Assembly (NCBI RefSeq): GCF_004115155.1
Contig: NZ_RDSM01000002.1
Coordinates: 558,001-622,000 of the forward strand
DNA from: Granulicella sibirica
GTDB taxonomy: Bacteria > Acidobacteriota > Terriglobia > Terriglobales > Acidobacteriaceae
Direction: 5' to 3'
Length of the DNA stretch: 64,000 bases
This document shows positions 8,888-17,810 of the stretch, piece by piece. The notes beneath the pieces were generated by a model that saw only the letters and a program-made list of their open reading frames with translations, did not search any database and was not told the origin of the DNA. Within the stretch, counting starts at the first letter, position 1, and each line of letters opens with the position of its first letter. A program made the translations under genes and the position numbers.

Positions 8888-9616
8888 TCACGGATTCGCA
8901 TTGAACCGGTAGCCAATTCCCCGGATGGTGATCAGGTGGGTTGGGCTGGCGGGGTCATCCTCGATGTAGCGGCGCAGGCGCACAATGAAATTATCGATTG
9001 CTCGAGTGTCGGTGTCTTCGTGGACGCGCCAGACCTGCTCGAGGATGTCCTTGCGCGGGACGACCTTGCCCTCGCGGTCGGTGAGGTAGCGGAGGAGATC
9101 CGCCTCCATAACCGTGAGGTGTGTCGTTCGGTTGGGGGCGATTAGTTCTAACGTGTCGAAGCGGATTGTGCGGTTATCGAAGGCGTAGGCATCCTGGGAC
9201 TCGTCCGGGGGCTTGGCGGCGGGGGGTGACTGCCAAGCGGTACGGCGGAGAAGGCTCTTGAGACGGACGAGAAGGATATTCAGGTCGAAGGGTTTGGGAA
9301 GGTAGTCGTCGGCGCCGGCTTCGAGTCCTTCAAAGATGTCCTGCGGGTGGGAGCGGGCGGTGAGCATAAGGACGGGGGTAAAGCGTTCGGCGTGGCGGAG
9401 GGCTCGGACGATGGTGAATCCGTCGGCCCCGGGGAGCATGCAGTCAAGGATGACGGCTGCGATCGGGTCGTCCGTGTTGAGAAGGTAGGAAAGGGCTGAA
9501 TCGCCGTCAGACTCGTGGTGAGTAATGTACCCCTCGGCCTGAAGGTTGAAGAGAAGACCATGGGCGAGGTGATCTTCGTCCTCGACGAGGACAATGAGGG
9601 GGTTGGGCTGAATCAT
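8888..9616 (-). CDS. OmpR/PhoB-family response regulator
   Basis: The 242-residue protein has an N-terminal receiver (acidic pair E12/D13, phospho-acceptor D58 in VILDCM, lysine in the YLPKPFD motif) and a C-terminal winged-helix DNA-binding domain (RAIDNFIVRLRRYIED, ending HLITIRGIGYRF). The ATG at 9616 follows GAGGGAG and begins the receiver homology. It lies 35 bases downstream of a sensor kinase gene on the same strand, its probable partner. The regulon is not indicated by neighbours. Confidence 0.92.
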   Translation of the reverse strand: MIQPNPLIVLVEDEDHLAHGLLFNLQAEGYITHHESDGDSALSYLLNTDDPIAAVILDCMLPGADGFTIVRALRHAERFTPVLMLTARSHPQDIFEGLEAGADDYLPKPFDLNILLVRLKSLLRRTAWQSPPAAKPPDESQDAYAFDNRTIRFDTLELIAPNRTTHLTVMEADLLRYLTDREGKVVPRKDILEQVWRVHEDTDTRAIDNFIVRLRRYIEDDPASPTHLITIRGIGYRFNANP

Positions 9617-9651
9617 GGATTTCGCTCCCTCGTTTGGATTGTAAGGCCAGC

Positions 9652-10599
9652 TCAGGTGCCGATGCCGGTGTAGAGGGTAGAGGCGGGGGCCCCGCTCGGG
9701 TTGGCCAAGGGGAGCCTCATCGTGATCGTGGTGCCCTGGTTTGGACCTGGGCTGGACGCTGTCACCTGGCCTCCATGTTGTCTCGCGATCGTGCGGACGA
9801 GGAAAAGACCCAGACCGGTGCCTTTGATCTTGTTCTGGTTGCGGCCGGGGACGCGGTAGAAGCGGGCGAAGATACGCTTGAACTGGTTGGCTTCGAGACC
9901 GACGCCGGTGTCGGTGATACGGAGTGAAACCCACGTGTAGCGAGTGATCGCGAGAGATGTGGTGATGTGGACCCCGTCGGGGGAGTACTTGATCGCGTTT
10001 TCAAGGACGTTGAGGATCGCAGTGCGAAGGTCTTCGGCGATGCCCTGAACGTGGAGGCGGACGGCTCCGGGAGTGGGCTCGAGGCGGATCGCGTCAGCGG
10101 GAAGATGATGGCGCTGGAGGGTAATGGCGATGCAGTCGGCGAGGAGAGGCTCAAGTTCGATGAGGGTGCGGTTCTGCTGGCGCTGGCGCTGGCCGAGTTC
10201 TCCGGCTTTGAGGACCTGTTCGACCGTGGCGATGAGGCGGTCGGAGTCGGAGTGCATGATCGCGTAAAACTGCTTGCGCTGCGCTTCCGGGATCTCGCGC
10301 CGCTGGAGCGTTTCGAGGTAGAGGCGGATGGAGGCGATGGGAGTTTTGAGCTCGTGCGTGACTGCGTTGAGGAAGGAGTCCTGGCGCTCGTTGCGGCGGA
10401 TTTCGCGGATGAGGAAGACGGTGTTGAGCACGACGCCAGTAATGAGGATCGCGAAGAGAATGATACCGACGACAAGGTAGGACGCGCGCTCTTTGTGCTG
10501 CACGATCCAGGTGATGTTGAGGGTGATGGTAAGGCCGGTAAGCACGACGCCGAGGGTGATGAAGAAGGCGATAGCTCCGCGGCGGCGGGTGATGTTCAT
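9652..10599 (-). CDS. membrane sensor histidine kinase, partner of the adjacent OmpR-type regulator
   Basis: The 315-residue kinase has two membrane helices (about 8-33 and 42-64) with almost no periplasmic loop, so it probably senses something in or near the membrane or cytoplasm. The HisKA phospho-histidine is H82 in the motif HELKTPIAS. A HATPase domain follows with ENAIKYSP, ITDTGVGL and GTGLGLFLV. It comes first in a two-gene operon with the response regulator. Confidence 0.92.
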   Translation of the reverse strand: MNITRRRGAIAFFITLGVVLTGLTITLNITWIVQHKERASYLVVGIILFAILITGVVLNTVFLIREIRRNERQDSFLNAVTHELKTPIASIRLYLETLQRREIPEAQRKQFYAIMHSDSDRLIATVEQVLKAGELGQRQRQQNRTLIELEPLLADCIAITLQRHHLPADAIRLEPTPGAVRLHVQGIAEDLRTAILNVLENAIKYSPDGVHITTSLAITRYTWVSLRITDTGVGLEANQFKRIFARFYRVPGRNQNKIKGTGLGLFLVRTIARQHGGQVTASSPGPNQGTTITMRLPLANPSGAPASTLYTGIGT

Positions 10600-10709
10600 G
10601 AGGTACAGGGTATAGGAACAGGGGTGAGGAATAACGAAGAGGAAGGAAGGTGTCGTCGGGGAGACAGCTTTCGCGCGGGCCTTCTAAACCATATTCCTTT
10701 CTCCCTGAC

Positions 10710-11237
10710 TCATGGGCAGGGCTTGTTGCGACTGGGATGGGCTCCCTTGGCTCTTGCGTCGCCTTCGGTGACATAGGAGCCGGACTTTGTTTTGCCGTAG
10801 AAGTCGGTTCCGGGGCAGTGGTAGACCCTGCTTGTGCTGTTGAGCCAGACAAGACCTGGTCCGCCGCCCGGGGCGGGTGGGCCGGCGAGGAGCTTCGTGC
10901 GTTCGGCTGCGATGTCAGACCGGAGAACGGTGGGTGTGGGGACCGGGATTGAGGGAAGCGATTGACCTGGTTGTGGAGGAGGTACGTTGGGGATCGAAGC
11001 CACGGGAATCGGCACGGGCATGGCAACTGCAGTCTGGGTGGGCTGCGTTGCATACCAGGTCTGAATTCCTTTGTGCCCGTGGCAGGCTCCATCTCTGCTG
11101 ACTGCATTCGAATAGGTCCCGTCTTTGCATATGCCGGTTGAATTCGCTGGTGCGGCCGCCGGGACCTGTGCGTGGCAGCGGATAGCGATGGCGAGAAGAA
11201 TCCATGTGCAGCGGGAGCGAGTTCTAATCAACGGCAT
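10710..11237 (-). CDS. secreted DUF3761-like protein
   Basis: The 175-residue protein has a signal peptide (hydrophobic core about 11-19, cleavage near HAQ). A conserved cysteine-containing block follows (GICKDGTYSNAVSRDGACHGHKG), then a proline-rich linker of about 60 residues, then a second block with YHCPGTDFYGKTKSGSY and a final CP. The first block looks like DUF3761. Sequences of the second type (vYHC.gs.wYGkTk.G.Y) occur in many secreted proteins of this phylum. The start ATG has GGAG six bases upstream. Function is unknown. Confidence 0.75.
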   Translation of the reverse strand: MPLIRTRSRCTWILLAIAIRCHAQVPAAAPANSTGICKDGTYSNAVSRDGACHGHKGIQTWYATQPTQTAVAMPVPIPVASIPNVPPPQPGQSLPSIPVPTPTVLRSDIAAERTKLLAGPPAPGGGPGLVWLNSTSRVYHCPGTDFYGKTKSGSYVTEGDARAKGAHPSRNKPCP

Positions 11238-11270
11238 CGGAGTCTCCAGGCGGGTTGTGGGCCAGCGGAA

Positions 11271-11296
11271 TGAGACGCAACGTTGAGACGCAACGT
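11271..11296. repeat. two tandem 13-bp units
   Basis: The 13-base unit TGAGACGCAACGT occurs twice without a gap, about 35-60 bases upstream of the DUF3761-like gene. It may be a regulatory site or a slippage product. Confidence 0.6.
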
Positions 11297-11351
11297 TGAT
11301 ATCTCAAAGTCACTAGTCCCCCGAGGCTGCGTTTGGATATTGAGCTCGCGA

Positions 11352-11370
11352 GACTGGCTTGGTAAGCCAG
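11352..11370. other. perfect short hairpin in an intergenic gap
   Basis: ACTGGCTT and AAGCCAGT form a perfect 8-bp stem with a 3-base loop. It lies between the DUF3761-like gene promoter region and the end of the desaturase gene. No T-tract follows, so it may be an operator or a weak terminator. Confidence 0.4.
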
Positions 11371-11431
11371 TTTCCGTTTGGGGGCCGACGATGTCCGAAA
11401 TACTACGCCTGATTTTTTCTGCACGGAAGAC

Positions 11432-11456
11432 AAAAGCCCCGGATGAGGTCCGGGGC
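11432..11456 (-). terminator. rho-independent terminator of the desaturase gene
   Basis: Read on the minus strand, GCCCCGGA and TCCGGGGC form an 8-bp GC-rich stem with a 5-base loop followed by TTTT, 25 bases after the desaturase stop. Confidence 0.8.
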
Positions 11457-11480
11457 CTTGTAGTTCTGATCGAACCGACG

Positions 11481-12551
11481 CTAGTTTGCGCCGGCGGGCT
11501 TGGGGTTCGCGGGGTCGAACTTGGCGATCTGGACCTTCTTCGCAAGTCCGAGCTTTTCCATAACCCAGATGCCGTAGTAGTTGACGTCGAACTCGTACCA
11601 GGTGAGACCGTGGCGCGCGCTGACGGGATGGGCGTGGTGGTTGTTGTGCCAGCCTTCGCCTCCTGTCAGGAGAGCGACCCACCAGCTATTGCGCGAGTCA
11701 TCACGAGTCTCGAAGCGGCGGCTGCCCCAGAGATGCGTGGCCGAATTGACGAGCCAGGTGGCGTGCAGGCCGATCGTGACGCGGAGGAAGGTTCCCCAGA
11801 GCATCATCGAAATGCCGCCGGAAAAGTGGCCGGTGACGGCCCAGCCGAGAGCGATCTGCGCGAGGCCGGTGCCGACCAGAGGAAGATAGTGGTACTTCGA
11901 GAGCCAGACGTGGCCCTTGTCGCGGGTGAGGTCGGGAGCATAGCGGCCCAGGAGAGCGGTCTCGGAGTGCATGGCGCGGCCGGAGAGGATCCAGCCGGCG
12001 TGTGCCCACCAGGTGCCGTCATGCGGGGTGTGAGGATCGCCTTCGTGGTCGGAGTTCTGATGATGGACGCGGTGGGTGGCTACCCAGAAGATCGGTCCGC
12101 CCTCGAGCGCGAGGCAACCGCAGGCTGTAATGAAGTACTCAAGCCACTTGGGAACCTTATAGCCGCGGTGGGTGAGCAGGCGGTGATAGCACATGCCGAT
12201 CCCAACGTTGATGGCGAAGAAATACATGACTGCGAAGGCGAGAAGATTCTTCCAGGAGAAGCAGAAGAGAGCAGCGATCGCGCCAACGTGGAAGAGGCCC
12301 ATGGCGACAGTGGTGATCCAGTTGATGCGTCCCTGCTGGTGCTCACGGCCCATGCGAAGATCCTGCTTGACCTTGGCGGCTACGGTGGCAGCGGCGCTTG
12401 CCATGCTCGGAGCGTTGGCTCCGTTGAATGCTACGCCGCGAACCCGTGTGGTCGTGTTCGAGAACTCGGACATGGCCGCGATCTGTTCAGGCGTTTCAAA
12501 GGTGGTTTCGGTCTTCTTCTTCGTATCTGTTGTCAGAAGCGTCGGAGTCAT
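11481..12551 (-). CDS. acyl-CoA/fatty acid delta-9-type desaturase
   Basis: The 356-residue membrane enzyme has the three histidine boxes of the stearoyl-CoA desaturase family: HRLLTH at 123-128, HRVHH at 160-164 and HNNHH at 302-306. Four hydrophobic helices surround them (starting at about 80, 100, 225 and 250). It introduces a double bond into acyl chains using di-iron, oxygen and an electron donor. An N-terminal extension of about 70 residues is Thr/Ala-rich and probably cytoplasmic. GAGGA lies 11 bases before the start, in a leader (GAGGACAAGAAAA) also seen before the IclR gene. Confidence 0.92.
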   Translation of the reverse strand: MTPTLLTTDTKKKTETTFETPEQIAAMSEFSNTTTRVRGVAFNGANAPSMASAAATVAAKVKQDLRMGREHQQGRINWITTVAMGLFHVGAIAALFCFSWKNLLAFAVMYFFAINVGIGMCYHRLLTHRGYKVPKWLEYFITACGCLALEGGPIFWVATHRVHHQNSDHEGDPHTPHDGTWWAHAGWILSGRAMHSETALLGRYAPDLTRDKGHVWLSKYHYLPLVGTGLAQIALGWAVTGHFSGGISMMLWGTFLRVTIGLHATWLVNSATHLWGSRRFETRDDSRNSWWVALLTGGEGWHNNHHAHPVSARHGLTWYEFDVNYYGIWVMEKLGLAKKVQIAKFDPANPKPAGAN

Positions 12552-12726
12552 GTCTTTTCTTGTCCTCGGTTGCTGCTAGAACGACGCTAACAGGATGGGA
12601 CGGAGGGCGTTGTAAGACTTTTGTAATGGTCCCTTACGTTCGTTTTGTTCAGGTTGGGTATAGGAATCAAGCGATCTGGCGTTCGTTGCCGATTATCGAA
12701 ACGAGGACGACAGGCTAATCTGTGCT

Positions 12727-12891
12727 GTGAATCCCAAGACAGCGGCGGCAGCGAAGGAATCTTCTAAGATGGATATCAGCCACGCGGATGGTGCCGATGC
12801 TGAGCAGCTCAATGTGATTCTTTGGCAGGATGCTATGGGCGATAAGGCTGTCCCCGTGCTGCTGAAGCAGAACGAAAAAGAAGAAGGATGA
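12727..12891 (+). CDS. 54-residue micro-protein upstream of manA
   Basis: The frame runs from GTG 12727 to TGA 12889-12891 and ends three bases into the first possible manA start codons. The core reads DGADAEQLNVILWQDAMGDK, matching a pattern (LN.ILW...kG) that I recall from short Acidobacteriota proteins. An alternative start is ATG 12769 (40 residues), which has AAGGA upstream but also overlaps a -10-like TAAGAT. Function is unknown. It is probably co-transcribed with manA. Confidence 0.5.
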   Translation: MNPKTAAAAKESSKMDISHADGADAEQLNVILWQDAMGDKAVPVLLKQNEKEEG

Positions 12892-12896
12892 TGACG

Positions 12897-13793
12897 ATGA
12901 CTAGTGTCACCAGTGTTGAAGCCCTGCAGGATGAAGCGCCGTTCGGACTCGAGCCGACGTTTAGCAAGAGAATCTGGGGTAAGACGAGTCTTGAGCCTTG
13001 GTATACGGATCTTGGTACCACAGAGCCGGTGGGGGAGGCGTGGCTGACAGGTCCTGAATCTGTGATCGCGTCGGGCAAGGATGCTGGCAAGATGCTTTCA
13101 GAGGTTGCCGGGGACTTTCCACTTCTGGTGAAGATGCTGTTCCCAAGCGACAAGCTCTCGGTGCAGGTGCATCCAGATGATGACGAGGCGCAGGCCATGG
13201 GACATGCGCGAGGCAAGACGGAGTGCTGGTATGTGCTCGAGGCGGTGCCGGGCGCGACGGTGGCGCTCGGGGTCAAGGATGGAGTGACGAAGGATGATCT
13301 GCAGGCGGCAGCTTCGAGCATGGAAGAGCTGATTGAGCAGGTGCCGGTAGAAGTGGGCGATATGGTCTTCGTCGATGCAGGCACGGTACACGCGATTGGG
13401 CCTGGCGTGGTTCTGCTCGAGGTACAGCAGACATCGGATCTCACGTATCGCCTGTATGACTATGGGCGTCCGCGCGAGCTGCATCTCACGCAGGGGCTCG
13501 CTGTGACGAAGACAGAGACGCGCGCGGGTAAGGTCCCGGCCCGGCCCATGGATGGGTTTGTTCGGCTGATCGAAGAGCGGTATTTTGTCGTTGACCGGTT
13601 CGAGTGCTCAGATGAGGTTTTGGTGCCGTTTGCCGGGATCGGTTGCCTGGTGGGACTGACGGGATCTGGAACGGTGAGGACTGCGGCAGGCGAAGTTGCG
13701 CTTACACCGGGGCGGGCAGTGATCTGCCCGATCGGCGACGTATCTGTGCTCGGAGATGCGGTGGGTTTTGTGCGGTGTGTTGCTCCGGAGTAG
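12897..13793 (+). CDS. manA: mannose-6-phosphate isomerase, class I (short type)
   Basis: The protein of about 298 residues is a cupin-type phosphomannose isomerase of the short Bacillus-like form. It has the zinc-site motif VQVHPDDDEA, the GKTECWYVLEA segment and FVDAGTVHAIG with LLEVQQTSDLTYRLYDYGR. It interconverts mannose-6-phosphate and fructose-6-phosphate for surface polysaccharide precursors. Four in-frame start-region codons occur (ATG ATG ACG ATG). ATG 12897 is chosen because AGAAGG lies nine bases before it. Confidence 0.9.
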   Translation: MTSVTSVEALQDEAPFGLEPTFSKRIWGKTSLEPWYTDLGTTEPVGEAWLTGPESVIASGKDAGKMLSEVAGDFPLLVKMLFPSDKLSVQVHPDDDEAQAMGHARGKTECWYVLEAVPGATVALGVKDGVTKDDLQAAASSMEELIEQVPVEVGDMVFVDAGTVHAIGPGVVLLEVQQTSDLTYRLYDYGRPRELHLTQGLAVTKTETRAGKVPARPMDGFVRLIEERYFVVDRFECSDEVLVPFAGIGCLVGLTGSGTVRTAAGEVALTPGRAVICPIGDVSVLGDAVGFVRCVAPE

Positions 13794-13797
13794 CACA

Positions 13798-13818
13798 CCG
13801 CTGAACCCTGGTTAGCGG
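13798..13818. terminator. possible bidirectional hairpin between convergent manA and IclR gene
   Basis: CCGCT-G-AACC pairs with GGTTAGCGG, with one bulged G and a 3-base loop. It overlaps the IclR stop codon. There is no T-tract in either direction, so termination is uncertain. Confidence 0.35.
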
Positions 13819-14699
13819 AGGAAAGCTGCCAGTTCGATCGCCGCGTTGCGGAGATAAGGCAGAAAGCGCGTCTGCATGTCATAGACCGGCATACGGGGTG
13901 CGTTGCCAGAGAGGTTCACGGTGGCCGTGACGCGTCCTGAAGGCGAGTAAACCGGAACGGCAAGCGAGCGCAGACCGACTTCCAGTTCCTGATCGACGAG
14001 GGCGTAGCCGTTGCGGCGGACGTTGCGCAGGGCGAGCCGAAGCTTGTCGACCGTGGTGATGGTGCGTGTCGTGTGCGGCGTGAGGATGGCGCGCGCGAGA
14101 TATGCTTCGAGATCTTCGGATGGAAGATAGGCAAGCAGAACGCGTCCCATGCTGGTGCAATAGGCAGGGAGGCGCGAACCGATGTGCAGGTCAACAGCCA
14201 TGACGCGGGTGCCCACAGTACGCGCAATGTAGACGATGTCGTCACCATCCAGCGTGGCGACGGAGAAGCTTTCGCGCAGGGTGGCAGACATGCGTTCGAG
14301 GATCGGTTGCGCGGCGTTCGAGAGGGAATTCGAGGTGGTGTAGGTCTGCGAAAGTGTGAGAAGGCGTGGTCGCAGGGAATAGCGCGAGCCGTCTTCGGCA
14401 CCTGCGAAGCCAAGCTTGGTGAGAGTGTAAAGGCAGCGGCGAACGGCGGCGCGGGATAGACCGGTCTTGACCGAGAGCTGTGAGATCGTCATCTGCGGTG
14501 TGGCCTGCGAGAAGGCCTGGATGACAATGAGGCCGCGGGCGAGCGAGGTCATAAAATTCGGATCGCCTGTGTAGACATCAAGTGCGCTGGCGGGAGTTCC
14601 GGGGACTTCGAGGGCTGTGGGTGCGCCTACTGCGTGGGTCGAGGGGGTCTTATCTTGCTGGACGGCGGGAGAGACTGTGGGGACGGACGGGAACGCCAT
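13812..14699 (-). CDS. IclR-family transcriptional regulator (PcaR/PobR-like)
   Basis: The 295-residue protein has an N-terminal helix-turn-helix (about residues 45-105; SLARGLIVIQAF, SQLSVKTGLSRAAVRRCLYTL) and an IclR effector domain (about 115-290; GSRLPAYCTSMGRVLLAYL, VDQELEVGLRSLAVPV). These signatures match the beta-ketoadipate-type IclR subgroup. The first 43 residues are low-complexity Pro/Thr/Ala. The ATG 14699 follows GAGGACAAGAAAA. It is divergent from pgi across a 387-base gap. No aromatic catabolism genes are nearby, so the target is unknown. Confidence 0.9.
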   Translation of the reverse strand: MAFPSVPTVSPAVQQDKTPSTHAVGAPTALEVPGTPASALDVYTGDPNFMTSLARGLIVIQAFSQATPQMTISQLSVKTGLSRAAVRRCLYTLTKLGFAGAEDGSRYSLRPRLLTLSQTYTTSNSLSNAAQPILERMSATLRESFSVATLDGDDIVYIARTVGTRVMAVDLHIGSRLPAYCTSMGRVLLAYLPSEDLEAYLARAILTPHTTRTITTVDKLRLALRNVRRNGYALVDQELEVGLRSLAVPVYSPSGRVTATVNLSGNAPRMPVYDMQTRFLPYLRNAAIELAAFLR

Positions 14700-15086
14700 T
14701 GTTTTCTTGTCCTCGCTCCGGTTGTGGAGCGTGTTGGTCGCGAGTTGCTGGTATCGCGGAAAGGCTCTGCGAGCGATGAGTTCCGGCACAGCGCTCACGT
14801 TCGGTAGCCGGACATCTATTACGATAAACGCACAGAGCTTCAAGCGCAACATTTCTACTGCGTTGCAGCGGGTTATGAGAGTATGTCTCCGGGTTCTTCC
14901 TCGTGCTGGCCACGTCGTGTGCGGGAGCGAACCCCGGCCTTCCTTGGTTTCGTCTCTTCTGTTCCGGCATCCACTACGTAGGCAAAAATAATCGCCATTT
15001 CCAGATGCCACGGCTTCCGGGTGCCTTCATCAGCCGGAGGAATAGTAGTCTGGTTCGGCGGAAAGAACGCACAAGGAGCATTTCGT
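14700..15086. other. 387-base divergent intergenic region between the IclR gene and pgi
   Basis: No coding frame here looks real. The region must hold promoters for both flanking genes and possibly the IclR operator. AAGGAG at 15073-15078 is the pgi ribosome-binding site. I could not identify a convincing palindrome or -35/-10 pair. Confidence 0.4.
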
Positions 15087-16715
15087 ATGACGACGCAAAC
15101 GACCCCCCTCAGCGGACGCCCGGCATGGAAGGCTTTGGGAGAGCACTACACGCAGATTCGTGGCACGCACCTTCGGCAGATGTTCAAGGACGACCCAGCA
15201 CGCGGCGAGAAGTTTACGGCGGAGTTTGGCGGAATCTTCCTGGACTACTCGAAGAACCGCATCACGGACGAGACGGTGAAGCTTCTGCTGCAGCTCGCGG
15301 AGGAGTCCGGACTGAAGGCTCGTGCGGAGGCAATGTTTACCGGCGAGAAGATCAATATCACGGAGAATCGCGCGGTATTGCATGTTGCGCTGCGGGCTCC
15401 GAAAGGTGAGTCGATCTTTGTGGATGGCGAGGACGTTGTGCCGCCGGTTCATGCCGTGCTCGATAAGATGTCTGGCTTTGCCGACCGGGTTCGCAGTGGC
15501 GAGTGGAAGGGCCACACCGGCAAGAAGATCAAGAACGTCATCAACATCGGAATTGGTGGATCGGATCTTGGTCCGGTGATGGCGTATGAGGCGTTGAAGC
15601 ACTATACGGATCGCAGCCTGACATTCCGCTTCGTGTCGAACGTCGATGGGACGGATTTTGCCGAGGCGGTTGAGGATCTTGAAGCGGACGAGACGCTGTT
15701 CCTTGTGGCTTCGAAGACGTTTACCACGCTTGAGACGATGACCAACGCGCACTCGGCTCGGGAGTGGGCACTGAAGGGTCTTGGCGGCGATGAGACCGCC
15801 ATTGCCAAGCACTTTGTGGCTATCTCGACCAACGCCAAGGAGGTCTCGAAGTTCGGGATCGATACAGCGAATATGTTTGAGTTCTGGGACTGGGTCGGGG
15901 GACGCTACTCGATGGATTGTGCGATCGGGTTGTCGACGATGGTGGCCATCGGACCGGAGAACTTCCGGGCGATGCTCGGCGGATTTCATGCGATGGATGT
16001 GCACTTCCGGACGGCTCCCCTCGAGAAGAATCTACCGGTGCTCATGGGGCTGCTGACCGTCTGGTACACGGATTTCTTCAACGCGCAGACGGTTGCTGTG
16101 CTGCCGTATGAGCAGTACTTGAAGCGGTTTCCTGCTTACCTGCAGCAGTTAACGATGGAGTCGAACGGGAAGCATGTGACGCTGAGCGGAACGCATGTCG
16201 AGACGGAGACGGGGCCGATCTATTGGGGAGAGCCGGGAACGAATGGGCAGCACTCGTTCTATCAACTCATTCATCAAGGCACACGGCTGATTCCCTGCGA
16301 TTTCATCGGCTTCTACAAGACACTGAATACGCTTGGGCGGCACCACGACATCCTGATGGCGAACGTGTTTGCGCAGGCTGAGGCACTGGCATTCGGCAAG
16401 ACGGCGGAAGAGGTGAAGGCTGAAGGCGTGGCCGAAGCTCTTGTGCCGCATAAGGTGTTTGAAGGGAACCGGCCGTCGAATGTCATTCTTGCCGATAAGC
16501 TGACGCCCGAGGTGCTGGGTAAGCTGATCGCGCTGTATGAGCATGCAGTGTTTACGCAGGGAACGATCTGGAGCATCGACTCCTTCGACCAGTGGGGCGT
16601 GGAGCTTGGCAAGGTGTTGGCGACGCGGATCCTTGGTGAGTTGGAGAGCGATAAGGAACTGACGCATGACACTTCGACCAATGCGTTGATTGAGAAGTAT
16701 CGCAAGAACAAGTAG
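15087..16715 (+). CDS. pgi: glucose-6-phosphate isomerase
   Basis: The 542-residue protein is a full-length Pgi with the [11 protein letters not shown] phosphate-binding motif, [13 protein letters not shown], the DWVGGRYS segment and the [16 protein letters not shown] active-site signature (His included), plus a C-terminal [14 protein letters not shown]. It interconverts glucose-6-phosphate and fructose-6-phosphate. ATG 15087 is chosen over an upstream in-frame ATG because of AAGGAG eight bases before it. Confidence 0.96.
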   Translation: MTTQTTPLSGRPAWKALGEHYTQIRGTHLRQMFKDDPARGEKFTAEFGGIFLDYSKNRITDETVKLLLQLAEESGLKARAEAMFTGEKINITENRAVLHVALRAPKGESIFVDGEDVVPPVHAVLDKMSGFADRVRSGEWKGHTGKKIKNVINIGIGGSDLGPVMAYEALKHYTDRSLTFRFVSNVDGTDFAEAVEDLEADETLFLVASKTFTTLETMTNAHSAREWALKGLGGDETAIAKHFVAISTNAKEVSKFGIDTANMFEFWDWVGGRYSMDCAIGLSTMVAIGPENFRAMLGGFHAMDVHFRTAPLEKNLPVLMGLLTVWYTDFFNAQTVAVLPYEQYLKRFPAYLQQLTMESNGKHVTLSGTHVETETGPIYWGEPGTNGQHSFYQLIHQGTRLIPCDFIGFYKTLNTLGRHHDILMANVFAQAEALAFGKTAEEVKAEGVAEALVPHKVFEGNRPSNVILADKLTPEVLGKLIALYEHAVFTQGTIWSIDSFDQWGVELGKVLATRILGELESDKELTHDTSTNALIEKYRKNK

Positions 16716-16923
16716 GGCAGATGCTGCGGGACAGCGGTAAGTCGACCAGTGGTCTCTTCGTGATCGTGTAATCGGGCGGCCCGGGAATACGTCTCACCTT
16801 CCAACACCAGGAAGTAAAGACGTCGAGTACGACGGCGGAAGCCGCCGGATTTACTCGTTTTCCCAAACTCTAGAAAGATCCGCATGCCGCAGTTCGGCTT
16901 GACGGATCGAGGAGAGCCCCCGA

Positions 16924-17694
16924 ATGAAGGGACACAGGTTGTTTATCGCTGTCTTCGCATGCGCACTCACGATTCAAGCTTCGGCACAGAAAGAAGACGA
17001 GAGGTCGTCGTGGAAGGGAGACGAACTCCCTCTGCTGTTCCAGGTATCGACGCTCGATGCTCTTTCGCAAGGCGTGTTTGAGGGATCTTACTCAGTCGGC
17101 CAACTTAAGCGGCAGGGAGATTTCGGCGTGGGTACATACGATGGATTGAACGGTGAGATGGTGGTTCTGGATGGCCATGTCTATCACGCGTATGCGGACG
17201 GTACGACCAAGGAGGCGGGGGATAACGAACTGGCTCCGTTTGCAGCAGTGACCTTCTTCAAACCGCAGTACAGCTTCACGCTGACGGGAAAGACGATGGC
17301 GGAGATTTCAACTGCGCTCACGTCACAGTTGCCGTCGGCGAATCTGTCGTACGCAATCAAGATTACAGGTGCGTTCACGACTTTGCAGACGCGGGCGATT
17401 GCAAAGCAGACCATGCCGTACCCGACGCTGGTGGTTGCATCGGCCGGAGAGGTGGTATTCAACTACAACGATGTGGAGGGGACGGCAGTGGTGCTGCGCG
17501 GACCGGCCTTCGAGAAGGGAATCAACGTGGTCGGAGACCACTTTCACTTCGTATCCAAGGACCATACGAAGGCGGGACATGTGCTTGCGTTGACCACGGG
17601 CACGGTGAAGGTGGAGGTGATGGTGTTGCCGCAGACGACGCTCTGGCTTCCCCTGAACAAGTATTTCCTGAATGCGACGCTTCCTTACAACTAG
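16924..17694 (+). CDS. budA: acetolactate decarboxylase with an export signal
   Basis: The 256-residue protein matches alpha-acetolactate decarboxylase: LFQVSTLDALSQGVFEG near the start, GDFGVGTYDGLNGEMV, and the zinc-site block GDHFHFVSKDHTKAGHVL. It converts acetolactate to acetoin. An apparent signal peptide precedes the domain (KGHRLFIAVFACALTIQASAQ), which suggests a periplasmic or secreted enzyme. No acetolactate synthase or butanediol dehydrogenase gene is adjacent. The start has GAGGAG about 8-10 bases upstream. Confidence 0.88.
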   Translation: MKGHRLFIAVFACALTIQASAQKEDERSSWKGDELPLLFQVSTLDALSQGVFEGSYSVGQLKRQGDFGVGTYDGLNGEMVVLDGHVYHAYADGTTKEAGDNELAPFAAVTFFKPQYSFTLTGKTMAEISTALTSQLPSANLSYAIKITGAFTTLQTRAIAKQTMPYPTLVVASAGEVVFNYNDVEGTAVVLRGPAFEKGINVVGDHFHFVSKDHTKAGHVLALTTGTVKVEVMVLPQTTLWLPLNKYFLNATLPYN

Positions 17695-17710
17695 GGCTAT
17701 TAGCGTGTAG

Positions 17711-17738
17711 GGCCGCCCCTTTAGGGGGCGGCCTTTTT
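17711..17738 (+). terminator. rho-independent terminator after the acetolactate decarboxylase gene
   Basis: GGCCGCCCC and GGGGCGGCC form a 9-bp stem with a 5-base loop followed by TTTTT. Confidence 0.9.
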
Positions 17739-17810
17739 GTGCGTCTAGGTCGTGATTCGGCCGCAGCGGCGATGAAGGAGCGCCGTATCAGACCGCACGG
17801 TAAGAAGCTG

